Origin: Mycolicibacterium aurum
Lineage (GTDB): Bacteria > Actinomycetota > Actinomycetes > Mycobacteriales > Mycobacteriaceae
Length of the DNA stretch: 64,000 nt
NCBI RefSeq assembly: GCF_900637195.1
Contig: NZ_LR134356.1
Span: forward strand, 1,054,001 to 1,118,000
Reading direction: 5' to 3'
Made by a program: the position numbers and the translations under genes. The notes under the pieces were generated by a model that worked only from the letters and a program-made list of their open reading frames with translations, made no database searches and was not told where the DNA came from. Positions 25,210-34,855 of this stretch are shown piece after piece (position 1 is the first letter of the stretch; every line of letters begins with the position of its first letter).

Positions 25210-25962
25210 GTGCTCATTGGTTCGCATGTCCACGGAGACGATCCCCTGGCGGCGGCGCAGGCCGACGGTGCCGACGTCGTCCAGTTCTTCCTCGGTAACC
25301 CGCAGAGCTGGAAGAAACCCCCGCCCCGCGACGACGCCGACGTGCTCAAGGCGTCGCCGGTGCCCATTTATGTGCACGCGCCGTACCTGATCAACGTCGC
25401 GTCGGCCAACAACCGGGTGCGCATCCCGTCTCGAAAGATCCTGCAGGACACTTGCGATGCGGCGGCGGAGATCAACGCGACGGCGGTCATCGTGCACGGC
25501 GGGCACGCCGACGACAATGACATGGACGCCGGCTTCGAGCGGTGGGTGAAGGCGCTGGCCAGCCTCAAGACCGACGTGCCCGTCTATCTGGAGAACACCG
25601 CCGGCGGCGACCATGCGATGGCCCGCCACTTCGACACCATCGCCCGACTGTGGGACCACATCGGCGACACGGGCATCGGGTTCTGTCTGGACACCTGCCA
25701 TGCGTGGGCGGCCGGCGAGGCGCTGATCGACTCTGTGGAGCGGATCAAGGGCATCACCGGACGCATCGACCTGGTGCACTGCAACGACTCCCGTGACGCC
25801 GCGGGTTCCGGCGCGGACCGGCATGCCAACTTCGGCACCGGCCAGATCGATCCGCAGCTGCTGGTCGCTGTGGTCGAGGCTGCCGGTGCTCCGGTGATCT
25901 GCGAAACCTCGGACGAGGGCCGCAAGGACGACATCGCGTTTCTGCGCGAGCACCTCGGCTGA
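25210..25962 (+). CDS. nfo: Endonuclease IV (AP endonuclease)
   Basis: This 250-residue endonuclease IV is the counterpart of Rv0670. It cleaves DNA 5' to abasic sites in base excision repair. The TIM-barrel metal ligands are visible: IGSHVHGDD at the start, [29 protein letters not shown], the signature [39 protein letters not shown], and ICETSDEG. It starts at GTG 25210, 36 bases after the PhyH gene. It is shorter than E. coli Nfo (285 residues), as is normal for actinobacteria. Confidence 0.95.
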   Translation: MLIGSHVHGDDPLAAAQADGADVVQFFLGNPQSWKKPPPRDDADVLKASPVPIYVHAPYLINVASANNRVRIPSRKILQDTCDAAAEINATAVIVHGGHADDNDMDAGFERWVKALASLKTDVPVYLENTAGGDHAMARHFDTIARLWDHIGDTGIGFCLDTCHAWAAGEALIDSVERIKGITGRIDLVHCNDSRDAAGSGADRHANFGTGQIDPQLLVAVVEAAGAPVICETSDEGRKDDIAFLREHLG

Positions 25963-26064
25963 AATCTGACGGCTCGCCGCTGAACGGCGGCTGAACGGCG
26001 GACGGCCCCGCGGTTAATTAGGCTGACGCCGAGATTCAGCCCGTTCTCGCGTCGAAAGGCCTTT

Positions 26065-27132
26065 GTGTCCGCGATCGACCAGCAGTCGACAAGCTTGGCG
26101 CCGGCCGCTGCTGTGCGAAACGCCGCATCGCGTACTCGCCGGCTGCGGTTCGTACGGTGGACTGCCGTCACGGTCTGGGCCGTCGTCGTCATCTGGCGCA
26201 CCGTGACCGAGGGCTTCGCCTTCAACCGTGAGCTGTTGTTGCTCTACATCTGCACCGGGCTGATCGCCGCAAGCATCGGTCAGGGCAGACGCGTGTTCTA
26301 CGTCGTCCGGGACTGGCTGCCGTTCGCGCTGGTGCTGATCGCCTACGACTTCAGCAGGGGAGCGGCCCTGCTGGTCGGGACACCGACGCTGTGGCAGTGG
26401 CAGGCCGATGCGGACCGCGCGATGTTCTTCGGGACGATGCCGACAGTGTGGCTGCAGGAGCAGCTCAAGCTGCCCCACCCGCCCTGGTGGGAGGTGGTGA
26501 TCAGCAGCGTCTACATGTCGTTCTTCATCCTCCCGTACGTGATTGCCGGAGTGCTGTGGCTGCGTAACCGTGACGAGTGGAAGTCCTTCGTGCGGCTGTT
26601 CGTCGGGCTGTCGTTCACCGCGCTGGTGATCTATGCGCTGGTGCCTGCCGCGCCGCCGTGGGCGGCCGCGCGGTGCACGCCTGCCGACGTCGAGGGCGGA
26701 CCGTCGGATCCCGGGTGCATGTTCAGGTCGGCGCGCGGCGTCCCCGACGGCGGCGTCCTGGGTGCCATGCAGAGCGCCCAGCCCGGTGCCAACGACTGGA
26801 TCGAGCGCATCGTCGGTCGCGGGTGGGGCAAGCTCAACCTGCACAGCGCCAGTTCACTGATCGACCAGGGGCAGGCGAGCGTGAACCTGGTGGCGGCGAT
26901 CCCGTCGCTGCACGCGGGCTTGTCGATGGCGATCGCGGTGTTCCTCTGGACCAGGGTGAGCACCTGGTGGCGGCCCGTGCTGGTGGCCTATCCGCTGATC
27001 ATGGGGTTCACCCTGGTCTATACGGCCGAGCATTACGTCATCGACCTGCTGCTGGGGTGGGCGCTGGCAGCGGTGGTGATCGTCGTGCTGCGGCAGTTCG
27101 AGCGCCGTCAGGCGGCCAAGATCCGCGAATAG
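26065..27132 (+). CDS. PAP2/Aur1-type membrane phosphatase or transferase
   Basis: This 355-residue integral membrane protein has about six hydrophobic segments. The conserved PAP2 motifs are AAIPSLHAGLSMAIA near residue 273 and YTAEHYVIDLLLGWAL near residue 315, containing the catalytic His residues. The arrangement resembles inositol-phosphorylceramide synthase (Aur1-like) enzymes, so it could act on polyprenyl or inositol phospholipids of the envelope. The start is GTG 26065 behind GAAAGG. Two direct copies of CTGAACGGCGG (25980-26001) precede it. Its last 25 bases overlap tail-to-tail with the FkbM gene on the minus strand. Confidence 0.85.
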   Translation: MSAIDQQSTSLAPAAAVRNAASRTRRLRFVRWTAVTVWAVVVIWRTVTEGFAFNRELLLLYICTGLIAASIGQGRRVFYVVRDWLPFALVLIAYDFSRGAALLVGTPTLWQWQADADRAMFFGTMPTVWLQEQLKLPHPPWWEVVISSVYMSFFILPYVIAGVLWLRNRDEWKSFVRLFVGLSFTALVIYALVPAAPPWAAARCTPADVEGGPSDPGCMFRSARGVPDGGVLGAMQSAQPGANDWIERIVGRGWGKLNLHSASSLIDQGQASVNLVAAIPSLHAGLSMAIAVFLWTRVSTWWRPVLVAYPLIMGFTLVYTAEHYVIDLLLGWALAAVVIVVLRQFERRQAAKIRE

Positions 27133-27950
27133 CTCTGCTGCGCACCGTTTTCGAGCGATGAACGCTTCTCGAGCAGCATCACGCAGTGCATCGCGAGGTC
27201 GAACGAGCCGTAGCAGTGATGGGCGATCAGCGCGAGGTGCTTGAGTTGCTCGTCGGTGAGCGAGTCCGGTCGGGAGAAGTCGCGGACGTAGACCATGTCG
27301 GCCTCGAGAAGCTGGTTGAGTGCCCAGCGCGGGTCGTCGTTGACCACATACGGCGCGATCGGCCACTTTTTGATCGCGGCGAAGCAGTGCGGGATGAAGC
27401 CCTGGCTGCGTAGCTCCAGGTCGACGTCACCGAGGCTCGGCTGATCGCGGTACAACGTGACGAAGGAGACCTCGGTCTGGATCGCCACTGTGTCGGCGAG
27501 CTTCGCCCGGCCATGCTGGAATACGGCCAGCTCGCCGCCCTGGATGTCGATCTTCAGATAGTCGATGTGCTCGATAGCCGCGATGTCGTCCAGCTTCTGC
27601 GTGGCCAACGGCACCCGGTCGATCACCTCGCCGTAGGGCTCCAGTACCTCGAACAGGCTCAGCGTGTGCGGATCCGGGTCGTAGAGGCTGGTCATGCCCG
27701 ACCCGCGGCAGATGTTGAGGGTGTGTTCGGCGCCGTCGCCGACCGCATGGGGGAGATAGCGTTCGTGCGGCCCCTTGCCGGCCTGCAGCGCCCGTAGCGC
27801 GTCGGCCTGCGGCTCGAAGCCGGTGACCCGGCACAGGCCAGACGCCAGCATCGGACGGTAGGGCGGCTCCCCGTCGATGGGATTGGCGCCGATGTCGACA
27901 ACGTCGGTCAGGCGCTGTGGCGCCAGCAGATCTCTCAAAGCAGTGGTCAT
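27108..27950 (-). CDS. FkbM family methyltransferase
   Basis: This is a 280-residue SAM-dependent methyltransferase of the FkbM type. VVDIGANPIDGEPPY near residue 16 is the SAM-binding loop. VTGFEPQADAL, DYLKIDIQGGELAVFQ near residue 135 and VAIQTEVSFVTLY are typical of the family, whose members methylate sugars, lipids or natural products. I start at ATG 27950 because GAGGG precedes it; an in-frame ATG at 28037 would add 29 residues unlike the fold. The gene stands alone and overlaps the PAP2 gene by 25 bases at the 3' ends. The substrate is unknown. Confidence 0.85.
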   Translation of the reverse strand: MTTALRDLLAPQRLTDVVDIGANPIDGEPPYRPMLASGLCRVTGFEPQADALRALQAGKGPHERYLPHAVGDGAEHTLNICRGSGMTSLYDPDPHTLSLFEVLEPYGEVIDRVPLATQKLDDIAAIEHIDYLKIDIQGGELAVFQHGRAKLADTVAIQTEVSFVTLYRDQPSLGDVDLELRSQGFIPHCFAAIKKWPIAPYVVNDDPRWALNQLLEADMVYVRDFSRPDSLTDEQLKHLALIAHHCYGSFDLAMHCVMLLEKRSSLENGAQQSYSRILAA

Positions 27951-28636
27951 AAGGGTCGCCCTCACGCGATCGTTTCGCACGTCGGCACAAGCGAAACGTA
28001 TGTACCGTTCGTGCGGAGGAGGTTCCGGAGAACTCATTGGTCAGCCCGGCGTCCCTGCCGTTAGCTGGACCGATGGCCCGTTTCGTTTTTTGGCTGATCA
28101 GACATGACTTGGTGGCACCGAGGCAACCCTCCGACTCTTCTGTGCCTGTTTGCTGGAGTCTGAATTTTCGAGTGGATCACCGCTATGGCCCGCATTCCGG
28201 ACTGTGTTGACTGCCTGCGCATCTCGGTGCCGTCGCCGGGTGCGTGTCCACGGGGGGCGTCGCCCCTGCGGCGATGTGCGGGACGCGCAGTACATGCGCC
28301 GGGCGCAACGCACATGAAATTTGCTCCCGATAAGTGCAACCGCCGCCGGGACTTTTCACGCCGGCGTGGTGCCATTCCCGGCCGCGAAACTCGGTCACAA
28401 CAGGGCCCTCGCGCTGCCGACCTGCCCGGATGACGGCCTCCTGTGCGGATTGAGCAAACTTCTGGCGAACGCAAAATTTGCGATAGCACAGAGTCGATGG
28501 GGATAGCTACTTGAGAACGCAAAAGGCCGCGAATTTAACCTGGCGAAAACCTTCGAGCAGGTAAAACCGGGTGCTAATTTCCGTCCGTCTGCGCCATGCA
28601 GGCTCCGATCGGGTTCTCAGTAGGGGGTTTAAGGCC
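27951..28636. other. Gene-poor region upstream of the PGRS-like gene
   Basis: Short open frames exist on both strands, but none has a plausible start, composition or recognisable content. The final 170 bases are AT-richer than the surroundings. They include CGCAAA-A-TTTGCG (28470-28482), a short inverted repeat that may mark the promoter of the glycine-repeat gene. Confidence 0.4.
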
Positions 28637-30964
28637 TTGTCCAATCGACGTAAGCAAAAGTCTGGCGGTACCAAGAGTGTGGTCCGCCCAGTAATCACCA
28701 CCGGCCTCGCAGGTGCGGGAATGGTGGCCGCAGGAATGATGTTCCTCGCGCCTCCGGGGGGGCCGGGACCCGTGACCGCCGCCATTCAACTGACGTCGAC
28801 GGGCTCGGACGCGACCGAGCCGTGGTACACGGTCAGCTTCGGCGGCTCCGGCAGTCCGGCGCCCAACAACCTGGTTGCCGGGATCGTCGATCTCAGCGGC
28901 ACCTCGTGCGGCCTGATCTGTAACGGAGCAGCCGGTACCGGCCAGAACGGCGGCATCCTCTTCGGTAACGGCGGCAGCGGCTGGAACAGTGACGTCGCCG
29001 GCGTGGCCGGTGGAAACGGTGGAAACGGCGGCCTGTTCGGCGGCAACGGTGGCGACGGCGGCAACGGCGGATTCGGCGCCAATGGCGGCAACGGCGGCAA
29101 CGCCGGTAGCTTCGCGCTGTTCGGACGCGGCGGCAACGGCGGTAACGGCGGTGACGGCGTCACCGGTGCGACCGGCGCGGTCGGCCCGTCCGGCAATGCG
29201 GGCGTCGTCGGCCTGGCCGGCGCGACGGCCGGTAGCAACGGCGCCAACGGCGACGACGCCACCGAAGTGGGCAAGGCCGGAAAGGCCGGCGGCTACGGAG
29301 ACGCAGGTAAGGCCGGCGGGTTCGGCACCACCGGTACCGCGGGTGGAGCAGGCACCGCCGGCACAACGGGTGCCGCAGGTGCGGCAGGTGCAGCAGGCAC
29401 CGCAGGCGCTGCGGGCTCGGCCGGAAACGTGGGTGCGACGGGTAGCGCCGGCGGAACCGGAGCAGGTGGAACCGGCGCCGCGGGCGGAACCGGCGGAACC
29501 GGCGACACCGGCGGAACCGGCGTGGCCGGAGACGTCGGCGGTACCGGTGGAGTCGGCGGGGCAGGCCTTGCCGGCGGCACGGGTGGTGTCGGCGTCACCG
29601 GAGGTGTCGGCGGGACCGGCCAAGCCGGTGGTGTCGGCGGCCAGGGCGCGAAGGGTGGCACGGGCGGAGCAGGCACAGCCGGCTCGGCGGGTGGCACCGG
29701 TGGTGTCGGCGGTGACGCACCCCAGGTGATGGGCGGAGCCGGCAGTGTCGGCGGCAAGGGCGGCAACGGCGGCAACGGCGGCAGCGGCGGCCTGTTCGGT
29801 AAGGGCGGCAACGCAGGCAACGCCGGCAACGGTGGCACCGGCGGTGCGGGCGGCGCAGGTGGCACGGGCGGCACCGGCGGCACGGGCGGCACGGGTGCCA
29901 CCGGCGGCAAGGGTGGCGTCGGCGGCGCAGGCGCCACGGGCGGCACGGGTGGCACCGGTGGCACCGGTGGAACCGGCGGCACGGGTGGTACCGGTGGAAC
30001 CGGCGGCACGGGTGGAACCGGCGGTGCCGGTGGCATCGGCGGCAAGGGCGGCACGGGCGGTACCGGTGGAACCGGTGGAACTGGCGGCACGGGTGGAACC
30101 GGCGGCGCTGGCGGCACCGGCGCCGGCGGCACCGGCTTCGGCGGTCAGGGCGGCCTTGGTGGCGTCGGCGGCACCGGTGGAACCGGCGGCACGGGCGGCA
30201 CGGGTGGAACCGGCGGTGCCGGTGGCACGGGTGGAACCGGCGGCGCAGGTGGCCAGGGCGGCACGGGCGGCACGGGCGGCACGGGCGGCACGGGTGGAAC
30301 CGGCGGTGCCGGCGGCCTCGGCGGTGACGGTGGCGCCGGTGGCGCCGGCGGTACCGGCGGCAACGGTGGCGCAGGCGGCAAGGGCGGTCTGGGCGGCAGC
30401 ACCGGTGGTGCGGGCGGCCAGGCCGGTACAGCCGGAACGGCAGGCAAGGGCGGCCTCTTCGGTGGCTCCGGTCTTGCCGGTAAGGGCGGCGTGACCGGCG
30501 CGACCGGTGCGAGCGGTGCTGCAGGTGCCACGGGCGCGACGGGCGCACAGGGCGCCTCGGGTGCTCCCGGCATCACGGGAGCGACGGGCTCCAGCGGTGC
30601 CACGGGTGCGACCGGGGCAACCGGATCGGCCGGCAGCGCCGGTTCTGCCGGCACGGAAGGCGCGACCGGCGCGGCGGGCTCGACCGGTGCTACCGGTGGC
30701 AAGGGCGGAGCCGGCAGCGCTGGCGCATCCGGCAAGGCCGGCAGCGGCGGCACCGTCGGTACGCCCGGCACGTCCGACGGCAAGGGTGGCGCCGGCGGCG
30801 CCGGTGGCAAGGGCGGTGACGGCGGTTCCGGTGGTGCCGGCGGCTCGTCCGGTGGATCCGGCTCCGGTGGTTCCGGCGGCTCGGGCGGCTCGGGCGGCGG
30901 CGGCGGTGCCGGCGGCGGCGGCGGCGCGGGCGGCTCCGGCGGCTCCGGTGGTGCTGCAGGTTAG
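28637..30964 (+). CDS. PGRS-type glycine-repeat secreted protein lacking a PE domain
   Basis: This protein has 775 residues if started at TTG 28637, preceded by AGGGGG. A GTG at 28571 would give 797. Residues 1-48 hold a basic start and a hydrophobic stretch ([20 protein letters not shown]) that looks like a Sec signal or anchor. No PE domain is present. Residues near 85-110 ([18 protein letters not shown]) match the junction sequence that opens PGRS domains of PE_PGRS proteins. From there to the end it is GGxGGx repeats, with collagen-like GATGATGxxG blocks near 620-680 and a Gly/Ser tail. It is probably surface exposed with a polyglycine-II-like fold; the function is unknown. Confidence 0.8.
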   Translation: MSNRRKQKSGGTKSVVRPVITTGLAGAGMVAAGMMFLAPPGGPGPVTAAIQLTSTGSDATEPWYTVSFGGSGSPAPNNLVAGIVDLSGTSCGLICNGAAGTGQNGGILFGNGGSGWNSDVAGVAGGNGGNGGLFGGNGGDGGNGGFGANGGNGGNAGSFALFGRGGNGGNGGDGVTGATGAVGPSGNAGVVGLAGATAGSNGANGDDATEVGKAGKAGGYGDAGKAGGFGTTGTAGGAGTAGTTGAAGAAGAAGTAGAAGSAGNVGATGSAGGTGAGGTGAAGGTGGTGDTGGTGVAGDVGGTGGVGGAGLAGGTGGVGVTGGVGGTGQAGGVGGQGAKGGTGGAGTAGSAGGTGGVGGDAPQVMGGAGSVGGKGGNGGNGGSGGLFGKGGNAGNAGNGGTGGAGGAGGTGGTGGTGGTGATGGKGGVGGAGATGGTGGTGGTGGTGGTGGTGGTGGTGGTGGAGGIGGKGGTGGTGGTGGTGGTGGTGGAGGTGAGGTGFGGQGGLGGVGGTGGTGGTGGTGGTGGAGGTGGTGGAGGQGGTGGTGGTGGTGGTGGAGGLGGDGGAGGAGGTGGNGGAGGKGGLGGSTGGAGGQAGTAGTAGKGGLFGGSGLAGKGGVTGATGASGAAGATGATGAQGASGAPGITGATGSSGATGATGATGSAGSAGSAGTEGATGAAGSTGATGGKGGAGSAGASGKAGSGGTVGTPGTSDGKGGAGGAGGKGGDGGSGGAGGSSGGSGSGGSGGSGGSGGGGGAGGGGGAGGSGGSGGAAG
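28985..30960 (+). repeat. PGRS-like GGC-rich tandem repeat array
   Basis: About 2 kb of GGCGGNACCGG/GGCAACGGC-type repeats encode Gly-Gly-Thr and Gly-Asn-Gly units. The densest, nearly perfect part is 29860-30340. Such arrays recombine and assemble poorly, so copy number here may be uncertain. Confidence 0.9.
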
Positions 30965-30982
30965 TCCGACAACCGATCGGGT

Positions 30983-31010
30983 AGGCCCCCCTCCTACGGG
31001 AGGGGGGCCT
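30983..31010. terminator. Terminator between PGRS-like gene and purU
   Basis: AGGCCCCCCTCC (30983-30994) pairs perfectly with GGAGGGGGGCCT (30999-31010) around a TACG loop, followed by TCCCCTTTTG. It lies 19 bases after the PGRS-like stop, between convergent genes. Confidence 0.88.
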
Positions 31011-31066
31011 TCCCCTTTTGTCGCGCAACCCCAGAGGCGCGCTACGTGGGACGGGACGAAACGCGG

Positions 31067-31954
31067 TCAGAGACAGATGGTTTGATTGCCGTGGCGGATC
31101 ACGCGGTCTTCGCAGTGCCATAACACCGCTCGCGACAGCACGGCTCGTTCCACGTCGGCGCCGAGGCGGACGAGGTCGTCGACGCTGTGTCGATGGTCGA
31201 CGCGGACCACATCCTGTTCGATGATCGGACCCTCATCCAGGTCATCGGTGACGTAGTGGGCAGTCGCACCAACCAGTTTCACTCCGCGTTCTCTCGCCCG
31301 CCGGTATGGCGACGCACCGATGAACGCGGGCAGGAAGGAGTGATGGATGTTGATCAGCGGACAACCGACCTGCCCGATGAAGCCCGGTGTCAGGATCTGC
31401 ATGTAGCGGGCAAGAACCACCAGATCGACGTTTCCCTGTAGCAGGTCGAGTTGGCGCCGCTCCGCCTCGTCGCGGATGTCCTTGCGGGCAGGCACGTGAA
31501 TGAAGGGAACGCCGAACGGTCGGACCGCATCCGCGAGGTCGGGATGGTTGGCGACCACCATCACGACGGACATGTCCAGTTCCCCACGCCGGTTGCGCCA
31601 CAACAGGTCGAGGAGGCAATGGTCTTCCTTGGACGCCATGATGGCCACGCGTTTGGGCTTGGCGGCCTCGGTGAGGCGGAAATCCATGTCGAACGGCTCG
31701 GCCACTCGTTCCGAGAAGTCGCGCTCCAACGCATCGCGGGCAGCAGTCAACCCTGGGAGATGGAAGATGGTGCGCTGCATGAACGTTCCGCCGGTGCGTT
31801 CCGTGGAGTGCTGATCCAGCGAGATGATGTTGGCGCCGGTGTCGGCGAGAAATGTGCTCACCGCGGCGACGAGTCCGGGCCGATCTGCACAGCGCAGCAG
31901 GAGCCGGCCGATGTCTCTCGCCCCGTGCAGGTCAGCGCCGGTGTGTTCGGGCAT
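31067..31954 (-). CDS. purU: Formyltetrahydrofolate deformylase
   Basis: This 295-residue enzyme hydrolyses 10-formyl-THF to formate and THF, balancing one-carbon pools. An N-terminal ACT domain (RLLLRCADRPGLVAAVSTFL) is followed by the formyltransferase-fold domain. Its catalytic Asn/His are in NIHHSFLPAFIGASPY and its Asp in HYVTDDLDEGPIIEQD. I start at ATG 31954, four bases after the stop of the upstream glycosyltransferase gene; a longer frame to 32023 would overlap that gene. It is the last gene of a three-gene operon whose other members are unrelated to folate by sequence. Confidence 0.93.
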   Translation of the reverse strand: MPEHTGADLHGARDIGRLLLRCADRPGLVAAVSTFLADTGANIISLDQHSTERTGGTFMQRTIFHLPGLTAARDALERDFSERVAEPFDMDFRLTEAAKPKRVAIMASKEDHCLLDLLWRNRRGELDMSVVMVVANHPDLADAVRPFGVPFIHVPARKDIRDEAERRQLDLLQGNVDLVVLARYMQILTPGFIGQVGCPLINIHHSFLPAFIGASPYRRARERGVKLVGATAHYVTDDLDEGPIIEQDVVRVDHRHSVDDLVRLGADVERAVLSRAVLWHCEDRVIRHGNQTICL

Positions 31955-31958
31955 CAGT

Positions 31959-33644
31959 TCAGCCCTGCAGGACGCACAGAACTTCGTCGAGTGTCGCTGT
32001 GTGCAAACTGGTTTCGTCCCCACTCCAGCGGGAGCAGTCGAACATGGCCGGGCCGCTCGCCGCGGAGTCGGTCAGCGTATAGCGGCCGGTACCGTCGCCT
32101 CGGCGGGCCGAATGCCGCGGCGCCACCGCACCGCTCAACTTGTCGGCGTCGGTGTAGTTGACCCCCACCTGATAGATGCCGGGCTCGGCCTCGAGAATCG
32201 CCGTGAGCCGGCCGACGTAGTCGTCGGCCCCGAAAAGCTGCCACCCCATACCCAGATGCCACCAGAAGCGGGTACCGACCGCCCCGCGAATCTGAGTCGG
32301 GTTCACTCCGGGCGGAGCGGGCTGGACCTCGACGAACGGATAGGCCTCGGTCAAGGCGGTCCTGTCCTCCGGCCACATGCCGATGTCGAGGATCAGCACG
32401 CGTTGTATCCGGTCAACGTCAGAGCAGCTGTACAACAGCGAATTCAGCGTGCGCTCGGTCACCCCGCGGTCGGGGCCGGCGACCACGGTGACGGTGACAT
32501 CGCCGTCGGGTCGGCCGATGGTCCGTGGTCCGGGATAAGCGGATGCCTCCTCCAGCAGCGCCGGGACGCAGACGTCCCGGTTGCCTGCGATGCGTTGCCG
32601 ATCGTCCTCAGGGATGTCGTCGCGGCGCAGCAGCTGTCGGCAGAGCCGAAACGACTCGTCCAACCTGCCGATCCACGACGCGCAGACCGCCTGCTCGTCC
32701 AGTGCACGCCAGGTGTATACCTCGGCGTTGACGAAGAGCACATCCTGGTCCGGCAACGGTATTGCGGCGGCGCGCTCGGCGAAGAAGTAGCCGAGCAGGT
32801 AACGCTGTTCTTCGCGGTAGTGGCGCGCGATCGCGTACAGCGCCTCTGCGCGAGTGGGCCGGTGCTCCCAGGCCCGCAGATAGGCATCCTGAACCACCGG
32901 CCACGTCTCACCGAGTTCGTGCAGCGTGTTCGCGACGCGCAGCAACGAGTAGTAGACCTCTTCGTCGAAGCCGCCCATGTCGGCGCGCCGCGCGTACCAC
33001 GTATGCGCATTCGCGAAATCGCGGTAGTCGAAGTAGCTCTGGGCGAGATAGAACACCGACCGTGGATCGTCGGGATTGCGGCGGACCTCGGCCAGCAGGA
33101 TCTCCGCGTCACGCGCGTACTTCTGCGGATCGAGATTGCGCCCGCCGAGACGCCTGGACTCTATGTAGTAGTCACCGTCGAGGCGGTCCTCGACATACGG
33201 TCGGTCGCAGTCGGCGTACTCGTGCAGAACACCGATGTACCGCCATGGCAGACCGCTGCGGAAGAGTTGCCGTCGCCAGTACGAGACGTCGGGCCCGTAG
33301 TGCAGCTGGTAGACATCTGCGGTCAGGCCGCTGAAATCCGGTGTGCCGACCAACAAATCGTCGGCATCCATGACCCAGATGTAGTCACCGTGCCCGCGTG
33401 CGAGAGCGAGTGCCTCGGAACGGTTGTGCCCGAAGTCCCGCCATGGGCGCTCGTGCAGTTCTCCGGGGATGCCCAGGGCCGCCATATGGTTGCGGATCTT
33501 GTCCTGGGTGCCGTCGTCGGATCCGGTGTCGACGATCACCCAGGAACTGATGAATGGGGCGACCGAGTCGAGCACCTCGTGGACCACATGTGCCTCGTTG
33601 CGCACGATCATGTTCAGGCAGATCGTGGGCGCCGTCGCAGACAC
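31959..33644 (-). CDS. GT2 glycosyltransferase with TPR-like middle and second C-terminal domain
   Basis: This 561-residue protein opens with a GT-A fold: ICLNMIVRNEAHVV at residue 8, VIVDTGSDDGTQD near 36, and the DxD-like YIWVMDADDLL near 88. Residues about 205-345 are helical repeats with TPR character (SVFYLAQSYFDYRDFANAHTWYARRA). Residues about 385-561 form another alpha/beta domain (TVTVVAGPDRGVTERTLNSLL and RFWWHLGMGWQLFGADDYVG) that I do not recognise; it may be a second, degenerate transferase domain. The start is ATG 33644, six bases after the methyltransferase stop. It probably modifies an envelope glycan or protein; the acceptor is unknown. Confidence 0.8.
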   Translation of the reverse strand: MSATAPTICLNMIVRNEAHVVHEVLDSVAPFISSWVIVDTGSDDGTQDKIRNHMAALGIPGELHERPWRDFGHNRSEALALARGHGDYIWVMDADDLLVGTPDFSGLTADVYQLHYGPDVSYWRRQLFRSGLPWRYIGVLHEYADCDRPYVEDRLDGDYYIESRRLGGRNLDPQKYARDAEILLAEVRRNPDDPRSVFYLAQSYFDYRDFANAHTWYARRADMGGFDEEVYYSLLRVANTLHELGETWPVVQDAYLRAWEHRPTRAEALYAIARHYREEQRYLLGYFFAERAAAIPLPDQDVLFVNAEVYTWRALDEQAVCASWIGRLDESFRLCRQLLRRDDIPEDDRQRIAGNRDVCVPALLEEASAYPGPRTIGRPDGDVTVTVVAGPDRGVTERTLNSLLYSCSDVDRIQRVLILDIGMWPEDRTALTEAYPFVEVQPAPPGVNPTQIRGAVGTRFWWHLGMGWQLFGADDYVGRLTAILEAEPGIYQVGVNYTDADKLSGAVAPRHSARRGDGTGRYTLTDSAASGPAMFDCSRWSGDETSLHTATLDEVLCVLQG

Positions 33645-33650
33645 TGTCGG

Positions 33651-34697
33651 CTATCCCGTCTTCTGGTAAACCAGCCAGCGCATTTCGACGGGTGACTGTT
33701 CGCGGGGGACGTCGAAGATGTCCTGGCCGCTGACCCACTCGGGGTACCACCCCGTCGGCGGCCAGTGACCGGCGGGAAGATTGGCCTTCTCGTACTCGTA
33801 CACCGAGTCGTTGGTCTGCAGGCGAAGCGGCAGCCCCGCCGAGGCGGTATCGATCTCCTCGCCGGTGAAGATCCCCGAGTACACCTGCTGTGCCAGTTCG
33901 CGAGCCGCCTGGGCGAGCTGGTTCACGGCGTCGTCGGACATGTACCCGGGACGGGGCATGAAGACGTTGAACACCAGGCGCCCTCCCGGCGCCAGACAGG
34001 TGGCCGCCAGTTCGAACACGGCGCGCAGCTGCCTGGTATCCCGGAAGTCCGGACTGACCTCGGACAGGATGATCAGCTGGTAGTCCTTCTGCAGGTCATC
34101 CAGTGTCTCGAAGATGTCGCGGTCGATCACCTGGACGTTCAGCAGCAGTTTGTAGGCTTCGGCCTGCAGGATCTCGGCGAACTTCGGCGTCAGCTCGACG
34201 GCGTCTACCGGATGCCCTCTGCGGGCGAGCGCCAGCGCGTTGCGGCCGGTGCCTGCGCCGATGTCCAGCACCCGTGCCGTGGTGGGGTTTGCGATCTCGG
34301 CTGCGAGCGCGCTCACCCTGGCATCGGGATTGCTCCCGAACAACGGGGGTTTGCGGGTGGCGACCCAGTTGTCGTAGGTGTCGGCGAGCGACGTCGCCTC
34401 CGGCCGGATGTGGTAGTTCAGCACCGTCCCGATCGGGGCGTCATAAGAAATGACGATGTTCGACCGATTCGATTCCGAGAACGCGATGGCCAATTCTTTT
34501 GCGAGCAAAGACCTCAAGTGGTCGACTTCGTCGGCGGAGAATTTGCGTCCGAGCGCAGAGAAAATTTTATTGCATAGGGAAACATATTCCTCGAGCATTC
34601 CGGGCACGGCCGGCAAGGTGACCTGCCCGGTCGACACACCCCGGCGAAGCAGTCGGCGCGCCATCGCCTCTCGCATGTACGACGTATCTATCGACAT
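33651..34697 (-). CDS. Class I SAM-dependent methyltransferase
   Basis: This 348-residue protein is the first gene of the minus-strand operon. The N-terminal 110 residues are helical and of unknown role. Motif I is RVLDIGAGTGRNALALARRG near residue 145, followed by VDAVELTPKFAEIL, YQLIILSEVSPDF and LAPGGRLVFNVFM. The start is ATG 34697 because AGGGG lies just upstream; an in-frame ATG at 34769 would add a basic, unrelated segment. With the GT2 gene it suggests methylation linked to glycan synthesis, although the substrate is unknown. Confidence 0.85.
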   Translation of the reverse strand: MSIDTSYMREAMARRLLRRGVSTGQVTLPAVPGMLEEYVSLCNKIFSALGRKFSADEVDHLRSLLAKELAIAFSESNRSNIVISYDAPIGTVLNYHIRPEATSLADTYDNWVATRKPPLFGSNPDARVSALAAEIANPTTARVLDIGAGTGRNALALARRGHPVDAVELTPKFAEILQAEAYKLLLNVQVIDRDIFETLDDLQKDYQLIILSEVSPDFRDTRQLRAVFELAATCLAPGGRLVFNVFMPRPGYMSDDAVNQLAQAARELAQQVYSGIFTGEEIDTASAGLPLRLQTNDSVYEYEKANLPAGHWPPTGWYPEWVSGQDIFDVPREQSPVEMRWLVYQKTG

Positions 34698-34855
34698 CAC
34701 CACACCCCTAGAAAATTCCGGACTCCCCGACGGCCGACAATACACAAAGAATCTCTTGCGAAGGAACAAAACTCGAGGTGACGGTCGGGTCGCGATCTGT
34801 CGCCATTTCGAACATCACGACATATTGCGCAGTCGAATGGTCTTACCATCGCGTC

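Noticed and set aside
28061..28522. Minus-strand 153-codon frame in the gap before the PGRS-like gene
   Set aside because: Its composition is irregular, with no ribosome-binding site and no recognisable fold; shadow frames of this length are common here.
29293..30132. A long Pro-rich minus-strand frame opposite the PGRS-like gene
   Set aside because: PPVPPVPP is simply the complement of GGTGGTGG coding repeats.
28985..30960. Periodic short repeats resembling a CRISPR or satellite array
   Set aside because: The period follows codons, there are no unique spacers, and the reading frame stays open throughout.
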